From positions 62,001-126,000 of the forward strand of contig NZ_WQKZ01000002.1 of assembly GCF_009755225.1 (NCBI RefSeq): a DNA stretch of 64,000 nucleotides, written 5' to 3'. A program made the position numbers and the translations under genes. This DNA comes from Hymenobacter ginkgonis. Its GTDB lineage: Bacteria; Bacteroidota; Bacteroidia; Cytophagales; Hymenobacteraceae. The notes under the pieces are model-generated. The model saw nothing but the letters and a program-made list of their open reading frames with translations, did no database searches and was not told the origin of the DNA. Every line of letters begins with the position of its first letter. Position 1 is the stretch's first letter. Shown here one piece after another: positions 25,842-34,572 of this stretch.

Positions 25842-27155
25842 ATGTCGGTTTATTTGAAAGGTGGGCTGTCTTGGCTGGCGGCCAGCCTGCTAGTTGTTTC
25901 CGGTTGCACGGCGCCCGGCGAAGGCCAGACGGAGAAGCAGGCGCCTACCCCCCCCAAAACAGTAGCCGCTACCGCCTCGCCCGCGGCGTCTGCCTTGAAG
26001 CAAGTGCAGGTGTTTGTGGACGTGTCGGGGGGCATGAATGGCTTTGTGCCCGTGAATAAGCCGGGCGATGCGGGCAGTGAGTTTCAGCGCACGGTTACGG
26101 CGTTGCTGTCGGGAGTAGAGGGCCAAACCGGCCGGGGCGTGCGCACCAGTTATTACTACGTGAAAGAAGCTACTGCTCAGAGCAGCAAGGTATTACAGCC
26201 TGCATCTTACGCCGATGTGAGCCAGACGGTAAGCAGCGGCATCCGCAATGCGGCGAAGGGTAGCGACCTCACCACCATGCTGCGCGAGGTGCTCCAGCGC
26301 CAGCAGGCACAGCCCGGCACGGTGAGCATCATTGTTTCTGACTTCATTTATGCGCCTGCCAACACCAAAAACGTGTGGGGTGGCAAGGTAAGCGCCGACG
26401 TAAAAGACGCCCTATCGGTGGCTGACCCTAGCAAGCTAGCCGTGTCGGTATTTGCCAATACGTCGGCTTTTCGAGGCCGCTTTTACCCCGGCCGGCGCAC
26501 GGCGCCCGAAACCCTGACGGGCCAGCAGCTGCCCTACTACGTGTGGGTGCTGGGCCCAGCGCCACTGGTAGCGCAGGTGAACCGAACCGTGCTGGGCAGC
26601 TTGGCCGGGCAGCCGCAGGTGCACTTTAACGCCACATTCCCTACCCCCACCTACGGCGCCGTAACCGGCTACCAGGGCCAGGGGGGCTGGTTTGCGGTGG
26701 CCGGGCCGCCACCGGGCGTGCAAGTCACGGCCGTATCGGCGCAGGAGCCGGTGAAGTTCGTAGTTGGCTTTGACTTAAAAAACCTACCCCAGCCGGCGCA
26801 GGCGGGCTTCCAAACGCTCGAACTCGACCCGGCCAATACCGACGCTAAGCTGCTAAAAACCTGGGCGGCTACTACTGGCCCAGCTGTACCAGCCGCGGGC
26901 AAGTCGTACTCGCATTTTGCGCAGGTACAGCTCTCGCGGTTGCCAAGCAGCCAAACGCTGCACTTGCGCCTGGCGCCAGCCACGCCGAGCTGGGTAGCTG
27001 CTTATTCGACTACCGACGACAGCCGCATCATGCAGCAGGGCGCCAAAACCTTCTTGCTCGGTTCGGTGCTGCAAGGAGTAACCGATTTTTTTGCGGGTCA
27101 GCCCGCCGCCAGCGCTCCCCTATTCGATGCGCCGCTGCTGGTAAAACCAGACTAG
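25842..27155 (+). CDS. Lipoprotein with von Willebrand factor A-like domain
   Basis: This 437-residue protein begins with a lipoprotein signal (SWLAASLLVVSGC, lipid-modified Cys at about residue 21), so it is anchored in the envelope. After a short Pro/Thr linker comes a VWA-like domain: VFVDVSGGMNGF at about residues 57-68 is a MIDAS-type metal motif, SDLTTML supplies the threonine and VSIIVSDFIY the late aspartate. The C-terminal half is beta-rich and unrecognised. The start is ATG 25842, right before the signal. It is the first gene of an eight-gene cluster and is followed 54 bp later by a membrane protein. It may present or regulate the machine at the envelope; that role is inferred. Confidence 0.75.
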   Translation: MSVYLKGGLSWLAASLLVVSGCTAPGEGQTEKQAPTPPKTVAATASPAASALKQVQVFVDVSGGMNGFVPVNKPGDAGSEFQRTVTALLSGVEGQTGRGVRTSYYYVKEATAQSSKVLQPASYADVSQTVSSGIRNAAKGSDLTTMLREVLQRQQAQPGTVSIIVSDFIYAPANTKNVWGGKVSADVKDALSVADPSKLAVSVFANTSAFRGRFYPGRRTAPETLTGQQLPYYVWVLGPAPLVAQVNRTVLGSLAGQPQVHFNATFPTPTYGAVTGYQGQGGWFAVAGPPPGVQVTAVSAQEPVKFVVGFDLKNLPQPAQAGFQTLELDPANTDAKLLKTWAATTGPAVPAAGKSYSHFAQVQLSRLPSSQTLHLRLAPATPSWVAAYSTTDDSRIMQQGAKTFLLGSVLQGVTDFFAGQPAASAPLFDAPLLVKPD

Positions 27156-27209
27156 CGGCCGCGCTGGCCGGCTCGTCTTTATATACGCTTCTTTTCTTTC
27201 CTCACCTGT

Positions 27210-27665
27210 ATGCTCCAAAAACTGTTCACCACCCTCTACCAAGCCGTGCTCGGCAACCCCGACCCGGCCAGCCTCATTCCGGTGTACCGGCAAAGCATTT
27301 TCCCGGGGGTAGGGCTCTACACGTTTTTTTTGGCTTTGGCCTTGGCGCTCCTGTTTTACGTGGTGCTGAACCGGGTGCTGACCACGCCTTATTTCAAAAG
27401 CAGCCACTGGGCCGTGGTATTGCTGCTGTCGGCCGTGCTGGGTGCCACCATCGCCTGGCAAAAAGCCGCGGCCGATATCAACGCCCAACTCGCCAGTACT
27501 GGCCAGCAGTTGGCCGTGGGCGAGGCAGCCACGCTCAAGCGCTACCTCTGGGGCTTCACGGCGACCAATGCGCTGGTGGCGGCGCTGTTCTTTGTGCTGC
27601 TTTCATTTTTGGTGAAAAGCTTATCGGTAAGCGCCCGCACTACCCCCGTGCGCTGGCCCAACTAA
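27210..27665 (+). CDS. Three-helix membrane protein in the motor/scaffold cluster
   Basis: The 151-residue protein has hydrophobic segments near residues 30-52 (YTFFLALALALLFYVVL), 70-88 (WAVVLLLSAVLGATIAW) and 118-137 (ALVAALFFVLLSFLV). A polar stretch with little hydrophobicity lies between the second and third. No family was recognised. It lies between the VWA lipoprotein and the tubulin-like gene on the same strand with gaps of 54 and 69 bp, so co-transcription is likely. Confidence 0.65.
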   Translation: MLQKLFTTLYQAVLGNPDPASLIPVYRQSIFPGVGLYTFFLALALALLFYVVLNRVLTTPYFKSSHWAVVLLLSAVLGATIAWQKAAADINAQLASTGQQLAVGEAATLKRYLWGFTATNALVAALFFVLLSFLVKSLSVSARTTPVRWPN

Positions 27666-27734
27666 GTAGCTACTAACCCAACAGGCGGAGAAAAACCTTC
27701 CCTGTTCACTGCTCATACTAATTCCTTAAAAGCT

Positions 27735-29204
27735 GTGGCTAAACTATATATCTTCGGCATCGGCGGCACCGGCTCGCGGGTGATTCGCTCCCTCACGATG
27801 CTGCTCGCAGCCGGGGTGCGCGTACCGAACTGCGACAAGGTAGTGCCCATTATCATCGACCCCGATGCGCAAAATGGCGACATGGCCCGCACCGTGGAGC
27901 TGCTCAAAACCTACGAGCGCCTCCGCAAGCAATTGCGCCTAACGCCCGACAGCAACGACTTTTTTCAAACGGAAATTCAGACGCTGGCCAGCATGGCGGC
28001 CAGCGAAAACCAGCCCCGCGATGCGCGCGTGAAGGAGACCTTCGTGTACAACTTCGGGGGCATGGACGAGAGCTACCGCGACTTTCTGCACTACGATGAC
28101 ATGCCGGTGGAAAGCCGCCTGCTGGTCGATTTGCTCTTCACGCCGGCCAACTTGCAGAGCAAGCTCACGGTAGGTTTTAAGGGTAGCCCCAATGTGGGCA
28201 GCGTGGTGCTGAACCAGCTGGTGAGTTCGCCCGAGATGGAATTTTTCGCCAACAGCTTTGCCGAGGGCGACCGGGTATTTTTCATCAGCTCCATCTTCGG
28301 GGGTACGGGCGCGGCGGGCTTTCCGCTACTGCTTAAAAACCTGCGCAACCCGCGCACGGCCCTACCCCGCGCCGAACTGCTGAACCATGCCCCGATGGGC
28401 GCGCTCAGCGTGCTACCCTACTTCAACCTGCTCGCTGATGATGGCAGCGCCATTGATTCCAACGCCTTCATCACCAAGACGAAAGCTGCGCTGGCGTACT
28501 ACCAGAAAAACTTGCAAAAGCTGAATGCCCTTTACTACCTCGGTGACCAAAGCACCGGGCAGCTCGCCAACCACGAGGGGGGTAGCGCCCAGCAAAACAA
28601 TGCCCACTTTATTGAGCTAGTGGGTGCGCTGTCGGTGCTGGACTTCATGCGCCAAGACACGGATTATCTGCTCAATAACCAGCCGTTGCACTACGAGTAT
28701 GGCTTGGAGGAGGACGTGCGCCAGGTCGATTTCAAAGCTCTGGACCCCGGCCAGAGCCGCCGCCTAGTGGGCCCAGACCTGACTCGGTTGCAATTGCTGG
28801 CGCTGTGGTGCCGCCACCACCTGGCCGATACCGAGCAGGCCACCTACGCCAACCACTTGCAGCTGCGCCGCGCCTGGCGCGAGGAGAATTTCTACCTCGA
28901 TTTGCAGCGCTTTTTGCAAGACCCGCAATTTGGCTTCGAAACCTGGCTGCGCGAGTTGAACTCCAACGAGCGGCAGTTTGCGCCCTTTGCCCTGCCCGCC
29001 ACCGAAGACCTCAACAAGGTGGTAAACGGCCAGTTTACGGAAACCGGCTTCTTCAACAAAGGCATTACCCGCGACTTTGTGCGCGTAAAGCTCGACAAAG
29101 CCATTCCTGCCGCCGTAACGGGAGCCGAGGGGCCGACGGCATTTATCCAAGCTTTTAGCGACGTGCTGCGCGATGTAGTGACGGAGAAAGTGCCGGGGTT
29201 TTAA
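27735..29204 (+). CDS. Tubulin/FtsZ-like GTPase-fold protein
   Basis: The 489-residue cytosolic protein begins with a Rossmann-type loop (LYIFGIGGTGSRVIRSL, residues 4-20). Near residue 188 it has SSIFGGTGAAGFPLLLKNLR, matching the tubulin/FtsZ signature GGTG(S/T)G that contacts the GTP phosphates. This arrangement fits the Tubulin_2 (FtsZ-like) family, which Makarova and Koonin linked by gene context to VWA and OmpA-family proteins in a proposed membrane-remodelling system. The C-terminal half is helical and unrecognised. The start codon is GTG 27735. Polymer formation and GTP hydrolysis are inferred. Confidence 0.7.
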   Translation: MAKLYIFGIGGTGSRVIRSLTMLLAAGVRVPNCDKVVPIIIDPDAQNGDMARTVELLKTYERLRKQLRLTPDSNDFFQTEIQTLASMAASENQPRDARVKETFVYNFGGMDESYRDFLHYDDMPVESRLLVDLLFTPANLQSKLTVGFKGSPNVGSVVLNQLVSSPEMEFFANSFAEGDRVFFISSIFGGTGAAGFPLLLKNLRNPRTALPRAELLNHAPMGALSVLPYFNLLADDGSAIDSNAFITKTKAALAYYQKNLQKLNALYYLGDQSTGQLANHEGGSAQQNNAHFIELVGALSVLDFMRQDTDYLLNNQPLHYEYGLEEDVRQVDFKALDPGQSRRLVGPDLTRLQLLALWCRHHLADTEQATYANHLQLRRAWREENFYLDLQRFLQDPQFGFETWLRELNSNERQFAPFALPATEDLNKVVNGQFTETGFFNKGITRDFVRVKLDKAIPAAVTGAEGPTAFIQAFSDVLRDVVTEKVPGF

Positions 29205-29238
29205 TACGTCGCACTGAGTTAATGAACGTCATTTAATT

Positions 29239-29341
29239 AAGAACGTCATGCTGAGCGAAGGGAAGCATCTCGCTCGCCTCACTGAACGATTGCGCTACTG
29301 CTGCACGCGAGATGCTTCGGCCAGCTCAGCATGACGTTCTT
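29239..29341. repeat. Palindromic intergenic repeat, GTCATGCTGAGC family
   Basis: AAGAACGTCATGCTGAGCG and, at the far end, CTCAGCATGACGTTCTT form arms of about 34 bases with a few mismatches (GAAGCATCTCG against CGAGATGCTTC). It splits the cluster between the tubulin-like and actin-like genes and may lower read-through. Confidence 0.85.
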
Positions 29342-29385
29342 ATTGAATGACAACGGTAATTTATTAGAAATAACCAGTAAATAAT

Positions 29386-32300
29386 ATGAGCAAAATCCTT
29401 CGCCTGCACTCTGGTGGCAACGAACAGCTGCGCGGCTGGCAAGAATCGCATCGCTTGGAAGGCTCCGTGATTGACCAGATTACTGACCCGGCGGGCGGCA
29501 ATGCGCGGCGCACGGCCACGGCCATCCCTACCCCCTTCGGGCAGCTGCACTTGCTGGCGGCGGCGTTCGAGTTTGCCGCGGCCAACCCCAGCGGCAACTC
29601 GATGTACCACCGCTTGGTGAGCCAGTGCTGGGACTTGCTGGAGTTCATTTTTTACGCCAAAGACACCGACACCTACCGCCTGCGCTTTGTGGCCTGGAAA
29701 CGGGCCGACCAGCTAGCCGCCCTCAAAAGCAACCCGCGCACCAAGCTCCTCGGTGATACGTTGGATTTATACCTGGCCGACGACCCGCATTTTCAGGATG
29801 TGGCGAGCTTGTTCATGATTTTTGCGGAGCACAAAAACGGCTCCGACCGCCGCTTGCTGGGGGCCACTTCGCCGTTTACGCTAGTGTTTGCGCACCCGGC
29901 GCTGCAAGCGCTGCCGGTGGCCCGCAAGAATGGTGAGGGCCAGTACTTCGACAATCGGGCGGTGCCGCTTACGTCGCGGCCAGTGCCGTTTCAGGAATAC
30001 ATCTACGGGTTGTTCACGACGGAGCGGTCGCTGCGCGACGTCAACTTTGCGGGGAGTATCTATAAATACTTGCGGGCAGTAGACCAGCACAAAGTCAACC
30101 AACTCGACCAGCAAGGGCTGACGGCCGATGCCTTCCGGGCGCCTTTTCAAGAGCTGACCGACGAGCAGGGCAACGTGGTGCAGGTGCGCGGCATTCCGCT
30201 GCGGCGGCTGGCGCACACGCAGCAGGCCATCAGCAGCGACTGGTTTATTGAGCCCAACTTGACCCTGAAAAGTGCGCATTCGCGCCTACCCCTCGTGTTG
30301 CGGCCCGGCCTCGATTTGAAGGGCTCGAACTACTTCAGTGGCACGCCCGGCGACGACACGGCCGTGGTGGGCTACCAGGCCCCGGCTGGCCACGAGAAAC
30401 TCGAAACCCGCGAGTTGCCGGGCCTCGGCGAGCTGTATCCTTACCTGACGGTCAACGACTTCCTCGAAGACGTGTTGATAGAAGTACCGTTCGCGGTGAA
30501 TACCGAGCGCTACTTTTTTGGGCAAGTGCAGGCCGAACCTGGACAGACGCTTGATAACCGTCCTTTCCGCTACCTGCTGCCGCTCAAGCGGATGTACTTC
30601 GACTATTTCCAGCCCGAAGACCTCGACCGCTACCTGCGCCTAACGGTGTTCAGCAACCACGTGCAGGTGCAGCTGACCATCCCGGTGTCGGGCCAGCGCT
30701 CGATGGTGTACGAGCGCCGCTACGCCCTGCCGGCCCCCGGCGCGCCCGCCGACCAAGCGGTACCTGCTACCCCCAGCACTGGCGCTGACCGGCCCTACGG
30801 CGGCGGCCGCCTCAGCGCCCGTTTAAACATAGGGGTTTTTCCGTTTTACAAGTTCCCAATGCCTTACGAAGCCTACAACAATGCCTACTCGGTGATGCTG
30901 GCAGACGCGGGCGAGGGTGCCAGCCTGGCGCAGCTCCGGTTCTTGACTTACCAAGGTACTGGCCTGCAAGAGCTTGGGCCGGCCACCACCGGCAGCTTGC
31001 GCGGCGTGGTGGCCCGGCCGCGGCAGCCGCGCAGCCCGCGGGCACCAGCCAGCACCTATTACGAAGTGCGCGGCACGCACTTCGACCTGCTTGAAGTGGC
31101 CGTGCCGCTGGCCAGCCAGTACGCGGCCTTTGCCACGGGGCTGCTGGCCCCGCGCCTCCGCACCGATGTGGGGGGCACCAGCCAGTACACGTTTGCCGTG
31201 GACTTTGGCACCACCAATACCCACGTGGCTGTGGCCGCCGATGGCGCAGTAGCGCAGGCCCTGCGCATCGGCGACGAGCGCGAGATGCAGGTAGTGCTGC
31301 TTAATAAACCCTTGCCGCCCGGCGACTACCCCCTGCCGCAGCGCTATGGCGTGCCCAGCCTGGGCACCATGTACACGGCGGCCCTCACCCAAAACCGCGA
31401 ATTTGTGCCTTCCTTCATGGGGGTGCCGGGCGCGGAGGTTTCGTTTCCCATCCGCACCGCGACGTGCGAAACGCCGCGTTTTGCGGCAGAGGGCGACCCG
31501 CTGCTGTTCGGTGATTTGAACATCGGCTTCTACCTCAACCACGACGCCAGCCTGTATGCACAGCCCGAGGATGGCGTTTACCAGACCAACCTGAAGTGGA
31601 ATACGGAAGCCGATACCGTGGGCGCGGGCAAGCGCCGGGTGCGAATTTTCTTCCGCGAATTATTGCGCTTGCTCAAGCACAAAGCGGCGTTGAACAACGG
31701 CGATTTGAGCAAAGTGCGCCTTGTATGGTCGTACCCTGTGAGCATGAATGCGGCCGACCAAAGCTTTTTCGAGCAGGTGTGGCAGCAGGAATACGCCACC
31801 GTATTTGGCCGCCCGGCCGGCGACCAGCAGCTCGACAAGATTCCGGAGTCGCTGGCGCCGTACCTGTATTTGCGCAAAATCGGTCGCATCGTGCCCACCA
31901 CGCAGGACAATGCCGTGAACATCGACATTGGTGGGGGCACCACCGACGTGCTGCTGCTCGAAGGCTTGCAACCGGCGGCCACGTTCTCGTTCCGCTTTGC
32001 CGGCGATGTGCTGTGGGGCGATAACGGCACGAGCACCGTTGATGCTCAGCGCCAGCACAATGGCCTGCTCTACTACTACGTGGGCCGCACCGCCAATGCT
32101 CCCATCAGCCGCGAAGCCAGCGAGGCGCGCAACGTGTTTGTATCGGCGCTAAAAAACCCGCGCGTCGGCTCAGCCGACTTGGTTAGCTTGCTCTTCAACT
32201 TCGACGAGCAGCTGCACTTCAGCCAGCACATCCGCGAGGCCAAGCACATGCGCGTGCTGCTACTGCTGCATTATTCGGCCATCTTGTACCACATTGGGCA

Positions 32301-33054
32301 GGTGTGCCGGGCCAAAGGCCTCAAGCAGTTGCCGCGCCACGTCAGCTTCAGCGGCAAGGGTAGCACGTATTTGCGTTTGCTCGACTTGAATGCTAATCTC
32401 ACGACTATCAAGCGTTTGGCGCAGCGGGTGCTCGAATTTGCCAGCGGCCTGCAAGTGCCCGACGACTTCGAGCTAACCCTCGTGCCGGATGCTAAGGAAG
32501 CTACCGCCAACGGTAGCGCCATGCGCTGGGAAGCCGAAGGTGGCCTCGACCTGCAACGTACCATGAGCCAGGCCAGCCGCGAAAAAGGCCTGGAACTGGG
32601 CGAAATGCTCGAAAAAATGGCGTTCATTCTGCCCGGCGATGTGCAATTTGCCTCGCCTACCGAGCCCGGTACCGAGGTCAGTACGCTCTCGGATGCGGCC
32701 GCTGCCAAGCCTACCCCACCGGCCCGCCCTACCCTCGCCCAGGCCGGCGACCTGCGCGAAGCCGTGCTCGCCAATGCCCGCAACCTACTGCACTTCCTTA
32801 CCCACAACGAGGACCCCGGCGTGCAGGACTTACTAGGTAAGCTCAACATTGAGATGGACCCCGAGTGGCTCGAATCCTTCTTGGGTAGCCGCTTCAAGGA
32901 CAGCCTCAACGCGGGCTACAACGCCCTGGTAGCGGCCAGCCGCCGCCCCGAAGACAAGCTGCCCGAAACCTTGTTTTTCTTCGCCTTCCGCGACGCGCTG
33001 TTCCGCCTGTCGCAGGAGCTTTACAAAAAATACTATGCCCCGCAAACTGTTTAA
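29386..33054 (+). CDS. Giant protein with an actin/Hsp70-type ATPase domain
   Basis: The 1222-residue protein has about 600 N-terminal residues of unknown fold, then an actin/Hsp70-superfamily core: phosphate-1 loop FAVDFGTTNTHVAV at about 604, phosphate-2 loop NIDIGGGTTDVLLLEG at about 845 and an adenosine-type motif VSFSGKGSTYLRLL at about 985. A charged C-terminal region follows. Size and layout resemble SrfB-type virulence factors, but family membership is not established. ATP-driven conformational change or polymerisation is plausible. The last 20 bases overlap the next gene, indicating tight coupling with it. The start is ATG 29386. Confidence 0.75.
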   Translation: MSKILRLHSGGNEQLRGWQESHRLEGSVIDQITDPAGGNARRTATAIPTPFGQLHLLAAAFEFAAANPSGNSMYHRLVSQCWDLLEFIFYAKDTDTYRLRFVAWKRADQLAALKSNPRTKLLGDTLDLYLADDPHFQDVASLFMIFAEHKNGSDRRLLGATSPFTLVFAHPALQALPVARKNGEGQYFDNRAVPLTSRPVPFQEYIYGLFTTERSLRDVNFAGSIYKYLRAVDQHKVNQLDQQGLTADAFRAPFQELTDEQGNVVQVRGIPLRRLAHTQQAISSDWFIEPNLTLKSAHSRLPLVLRPGLDLKGSNYFSGTPGDDTAVVGYQAPAGHEKLETRELPGLGELYPYLTVNDFLEDVLIEVPFAVNTERYFFGQVQAEPGQTLDNRPFRYLLPLKRMYFDYFQPEDLDRYLRLTVFSNHVQVQLTIPVSGQRSMVYERRYALPAPGAPADQAVPATPSTGADRPYGGGRLSARLNIGVFPFYKFPMPYEAYNNAYSVMLADAGEGASLAQLRFLTYQGTGLQELGPATTGSLRGVVARPRQPRSPRAPASTYYEVRGTHFDLLEVAVPLASQYAAFATGLLAPRLRTDVGGTSQYTFAVDFGTTNTHVAVAADGAVAQALRIGDEREMQVVLLNKPLPPGDYPLPQRYGVPSLGTMYTAALTQNREFVPSFMGVPGAEVSFPIRTATCETPRFAAEGDPLLFGDLNIGFYLNHDASLYAQPEDGVYQTNLKWNTEADTVGAGKRRVRIFFRELLRLLKHKAALNNGDLSKVRLVWSYPVSMNAADQSFFEQVWQQEYATVFGRPAGDQQLDKIPESLAPYLYLRKIGRIVPTTQDNAVNIDIGGGTTDVLLLEGLQPAATFSFRFAGDVLWGDNGTSTVDAQRQHNGLLYYYVGRTANAPISREASEARNVFVSALKNPRVGSADLVSLLFNFDEQLHFSQHIREAKHMRVLLLLHYSAILYHIGQVCRAKGLKQLPRHVSFSGKGSTYLRLLDLNANLTTIKRLAQRVLEFASGLQVPDDFELTLVPDAKEATANGSAMRWEAEGGLDLQRTMSQASREKGLELGEMLEKMAFILPGDVQFASPTEPGTEVSTLSDAAAAKPTPPARPTLAQAGDLREAVLANARNLLHFLTHNEDPGVQDLLGKLNIEMDPEWLESFLGSRFKDSLNAGYNALVAASRRPEDKLPETLFFFAFRDALFRLSQELYKKYYAPQTV

Positions 33055-34423
33055 TAAGAACCAGTTGCGGCGCATAGCGGCCGTAGGCGCGGTGCTGTTA
33101 GCCGCGAGGGGTAGCGCACATGCGCAGGAAACTGCCCAAGCGCAAATGTGGGCCGCCACCGCGCGCTATGTTTATGCCGATGACCCCAACTTAAAACCGC
33201 TGGTGGCCAAGCTGAACACGGCGCTCGGCCAACCTCAGACTCTGGGTGAGTTTGAGCAAAAGCTTCAGGCGGCCGTGGCTGAAGCGGCGGCCGCTAGCAA
33301 AACGCCCAATATTAAAGTATTACAGCGGCAATTCCAGAATATGCGGGCGCTGAACGCCCCCGAGCTGCTGGCTAACCTACCCGATAGCTTACTCAAAACT
33401 GCCGTGCGCCGCCAGGGCGAACGCCGTGATAAGCTAGCGGCCCTAGAGAAGCAACTAATGGCACTGGCCCAAAGCACTAGCAGCGAAACGGCTGCTACCC
33501 CTACCCCCTCTGCGACGGGCGAATTAACCGCGTCGCAGGTGATGGATATGGCGGCGGCAGCAGCGGCTGCCCCTGTGGCCAGCCAGCCGGCACCGACCAG
33601 CCCCCTGCTGTGGGTAGCGCTGGTCATGTCGGGGCTGAGCCTGGCCGGGGTTATCAGGCTGCTGACTAGCCGTTCTAGTCGTCATTCGTCGGGTAGCACT
33701 TCGGAAAGCGGCCGTAGTAGCCATTCGGGCAGCCGCGAGCTCAGCCCCGAGCAGCACCGCGAAGTAGAAACCATGATAGCCAGAGCCCTAGCCGGCCGAG
33801 CTGACAAGCCCGCGGCTTCCACTCCAGCACCGGCGCCAAAACCAGCTCCTACCCCCCCGGCACCCGCGCAGTCGGTTAAGCAAAAGCTCGCCTCTAACTC
33901 CCCCAAACCCGTGCGTCCACCCGTCGAAACCTCCTCCGCGGCGCTGCCGTCGCTGGCTTCTATTGCTGGCGCTGCGCCGACCCCTACCCCCCCCGCGGCG
34001 GTGCCGGCCCCACCGGCCCCAGAACCAACACCCGTGCCGGACGCCGTGGAGCCAGGCACTTCTATTGAGCTCGACGTGACGCCGGCGGCGGCACCACTCG
34101 AGCCCGCCGTTCGGTTGCAATTCGTGAATGAAGCGCCATTCAACAACACCTTTGCTGCTCGCACGCTGTCTGATGCAATGGCATCGTACAGCATTTATGA
34201 AGTGCTATGCAATGAACAAACCCCTGACCAAGGCCAGTTTAGGGTGGTAGGCAACATGGTGAGCCACATCAGCAACCACCGCAACATCTTGGAGCCGGTG
34301 TGCGAATACGTGGCCTACCCCCAAGGCGGCGAAACGCGCATCATCACGGAGCAGCCTGGCGAGGTGCGCCGCCGCGGAGCCGATTGGGAAATCGTGCGCC
34401 GAGCCCGTATTCGATTTGAGTAG
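33035..34423 (+). CDS. Exported/anchored proline-rich protein in the motor cluster
   Basis: The 462-residue product has an N-terminal signal-like helix (IAAVGAVLLAARGSAHAQ), a helical region with a coiled-coil look (residues 40-150), and one membrane helix near 190-208 (LLWVALVMSGLSLAGVIRLL). Next come a Ser-rich stretch and a long Pro/Ala/Thr-rich linker, and the protein ends in a compact conserved-looking domain of about 100 residues (LQFVNEAPFNNTFAARTLSD, then ILEPVCEYVAYP). No family was recognised. It overlaps the upstream actin-like gene by 20 bp. The tail could contact other cluster proteins on the cytosolic side, with the helical part outside. Confidence 0.65.
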   Translation: MPRKLFNKNQLRRIAAVGAVLLAARGSAHAQETAQAQMWAATARYVYADDPNLKPLVAKLNTALGQPQTLGEFEQKLQAAVAEAAAASKTPNIKVLQRQFQNMRALNAPELLANLPDSLLKTAVRRQGERRDKLAALEKQLMALAQSTSSETAATPTPSATGELTASQVMDMAAAAAAAPVASQPAPTSPLLWVALVMSGLSLAGVIRLLTSRSSRHSSGSTSESGRSSHSGSRELSPEQHREVETMIARALAGRADKPAASTPAPAPKPAPTPPAPAQSVKQKLASNSPKPVRPPVETSSAALPSLASIAGAAPTPTPPAAVPAPPAPEPTPVPDAVEPGTSIELDVTPAAAPLEPAVRLQFVNEAPFNNTFAARTLSDAMASYSIYEVLCNEQTPDQGQFRVVGNMVSHISNHRNILEPVCEYVAYPQGGETRIITEQPGEVRRRGADWEIVRRARIRFE

Positions 34424-34446
34424 AAGTTAAAATACAGCCACTTAGT

Positions 34447-34529
34447 ACGTCATGCTGAACGCAGGGAAGCAGCTCTACCGCATCGTTCACCGACGCGGCA
34501 GAGCTGCTTCCCTGCGTTCAGCATGACGT
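34447..34529. repeat. Palindromic intergenic repeat, GTCATGCTGAAC variant
   Basis: ACGTCATGCTGAACGCAGG and CCTGCGTTCAGCATGACGT are exact reverse complements, extended inwards by GAAGCAGCTCT/AGAGCTGCTTC. A run of seven T follows on the plus strand (34529-34537), so it may also terminate. Confidence 0.85.
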
Positions 34530-34572
34530 TTTTTTAGGATAGCTTCTACTAGCCCCGCGTTAACTTGCCCTA

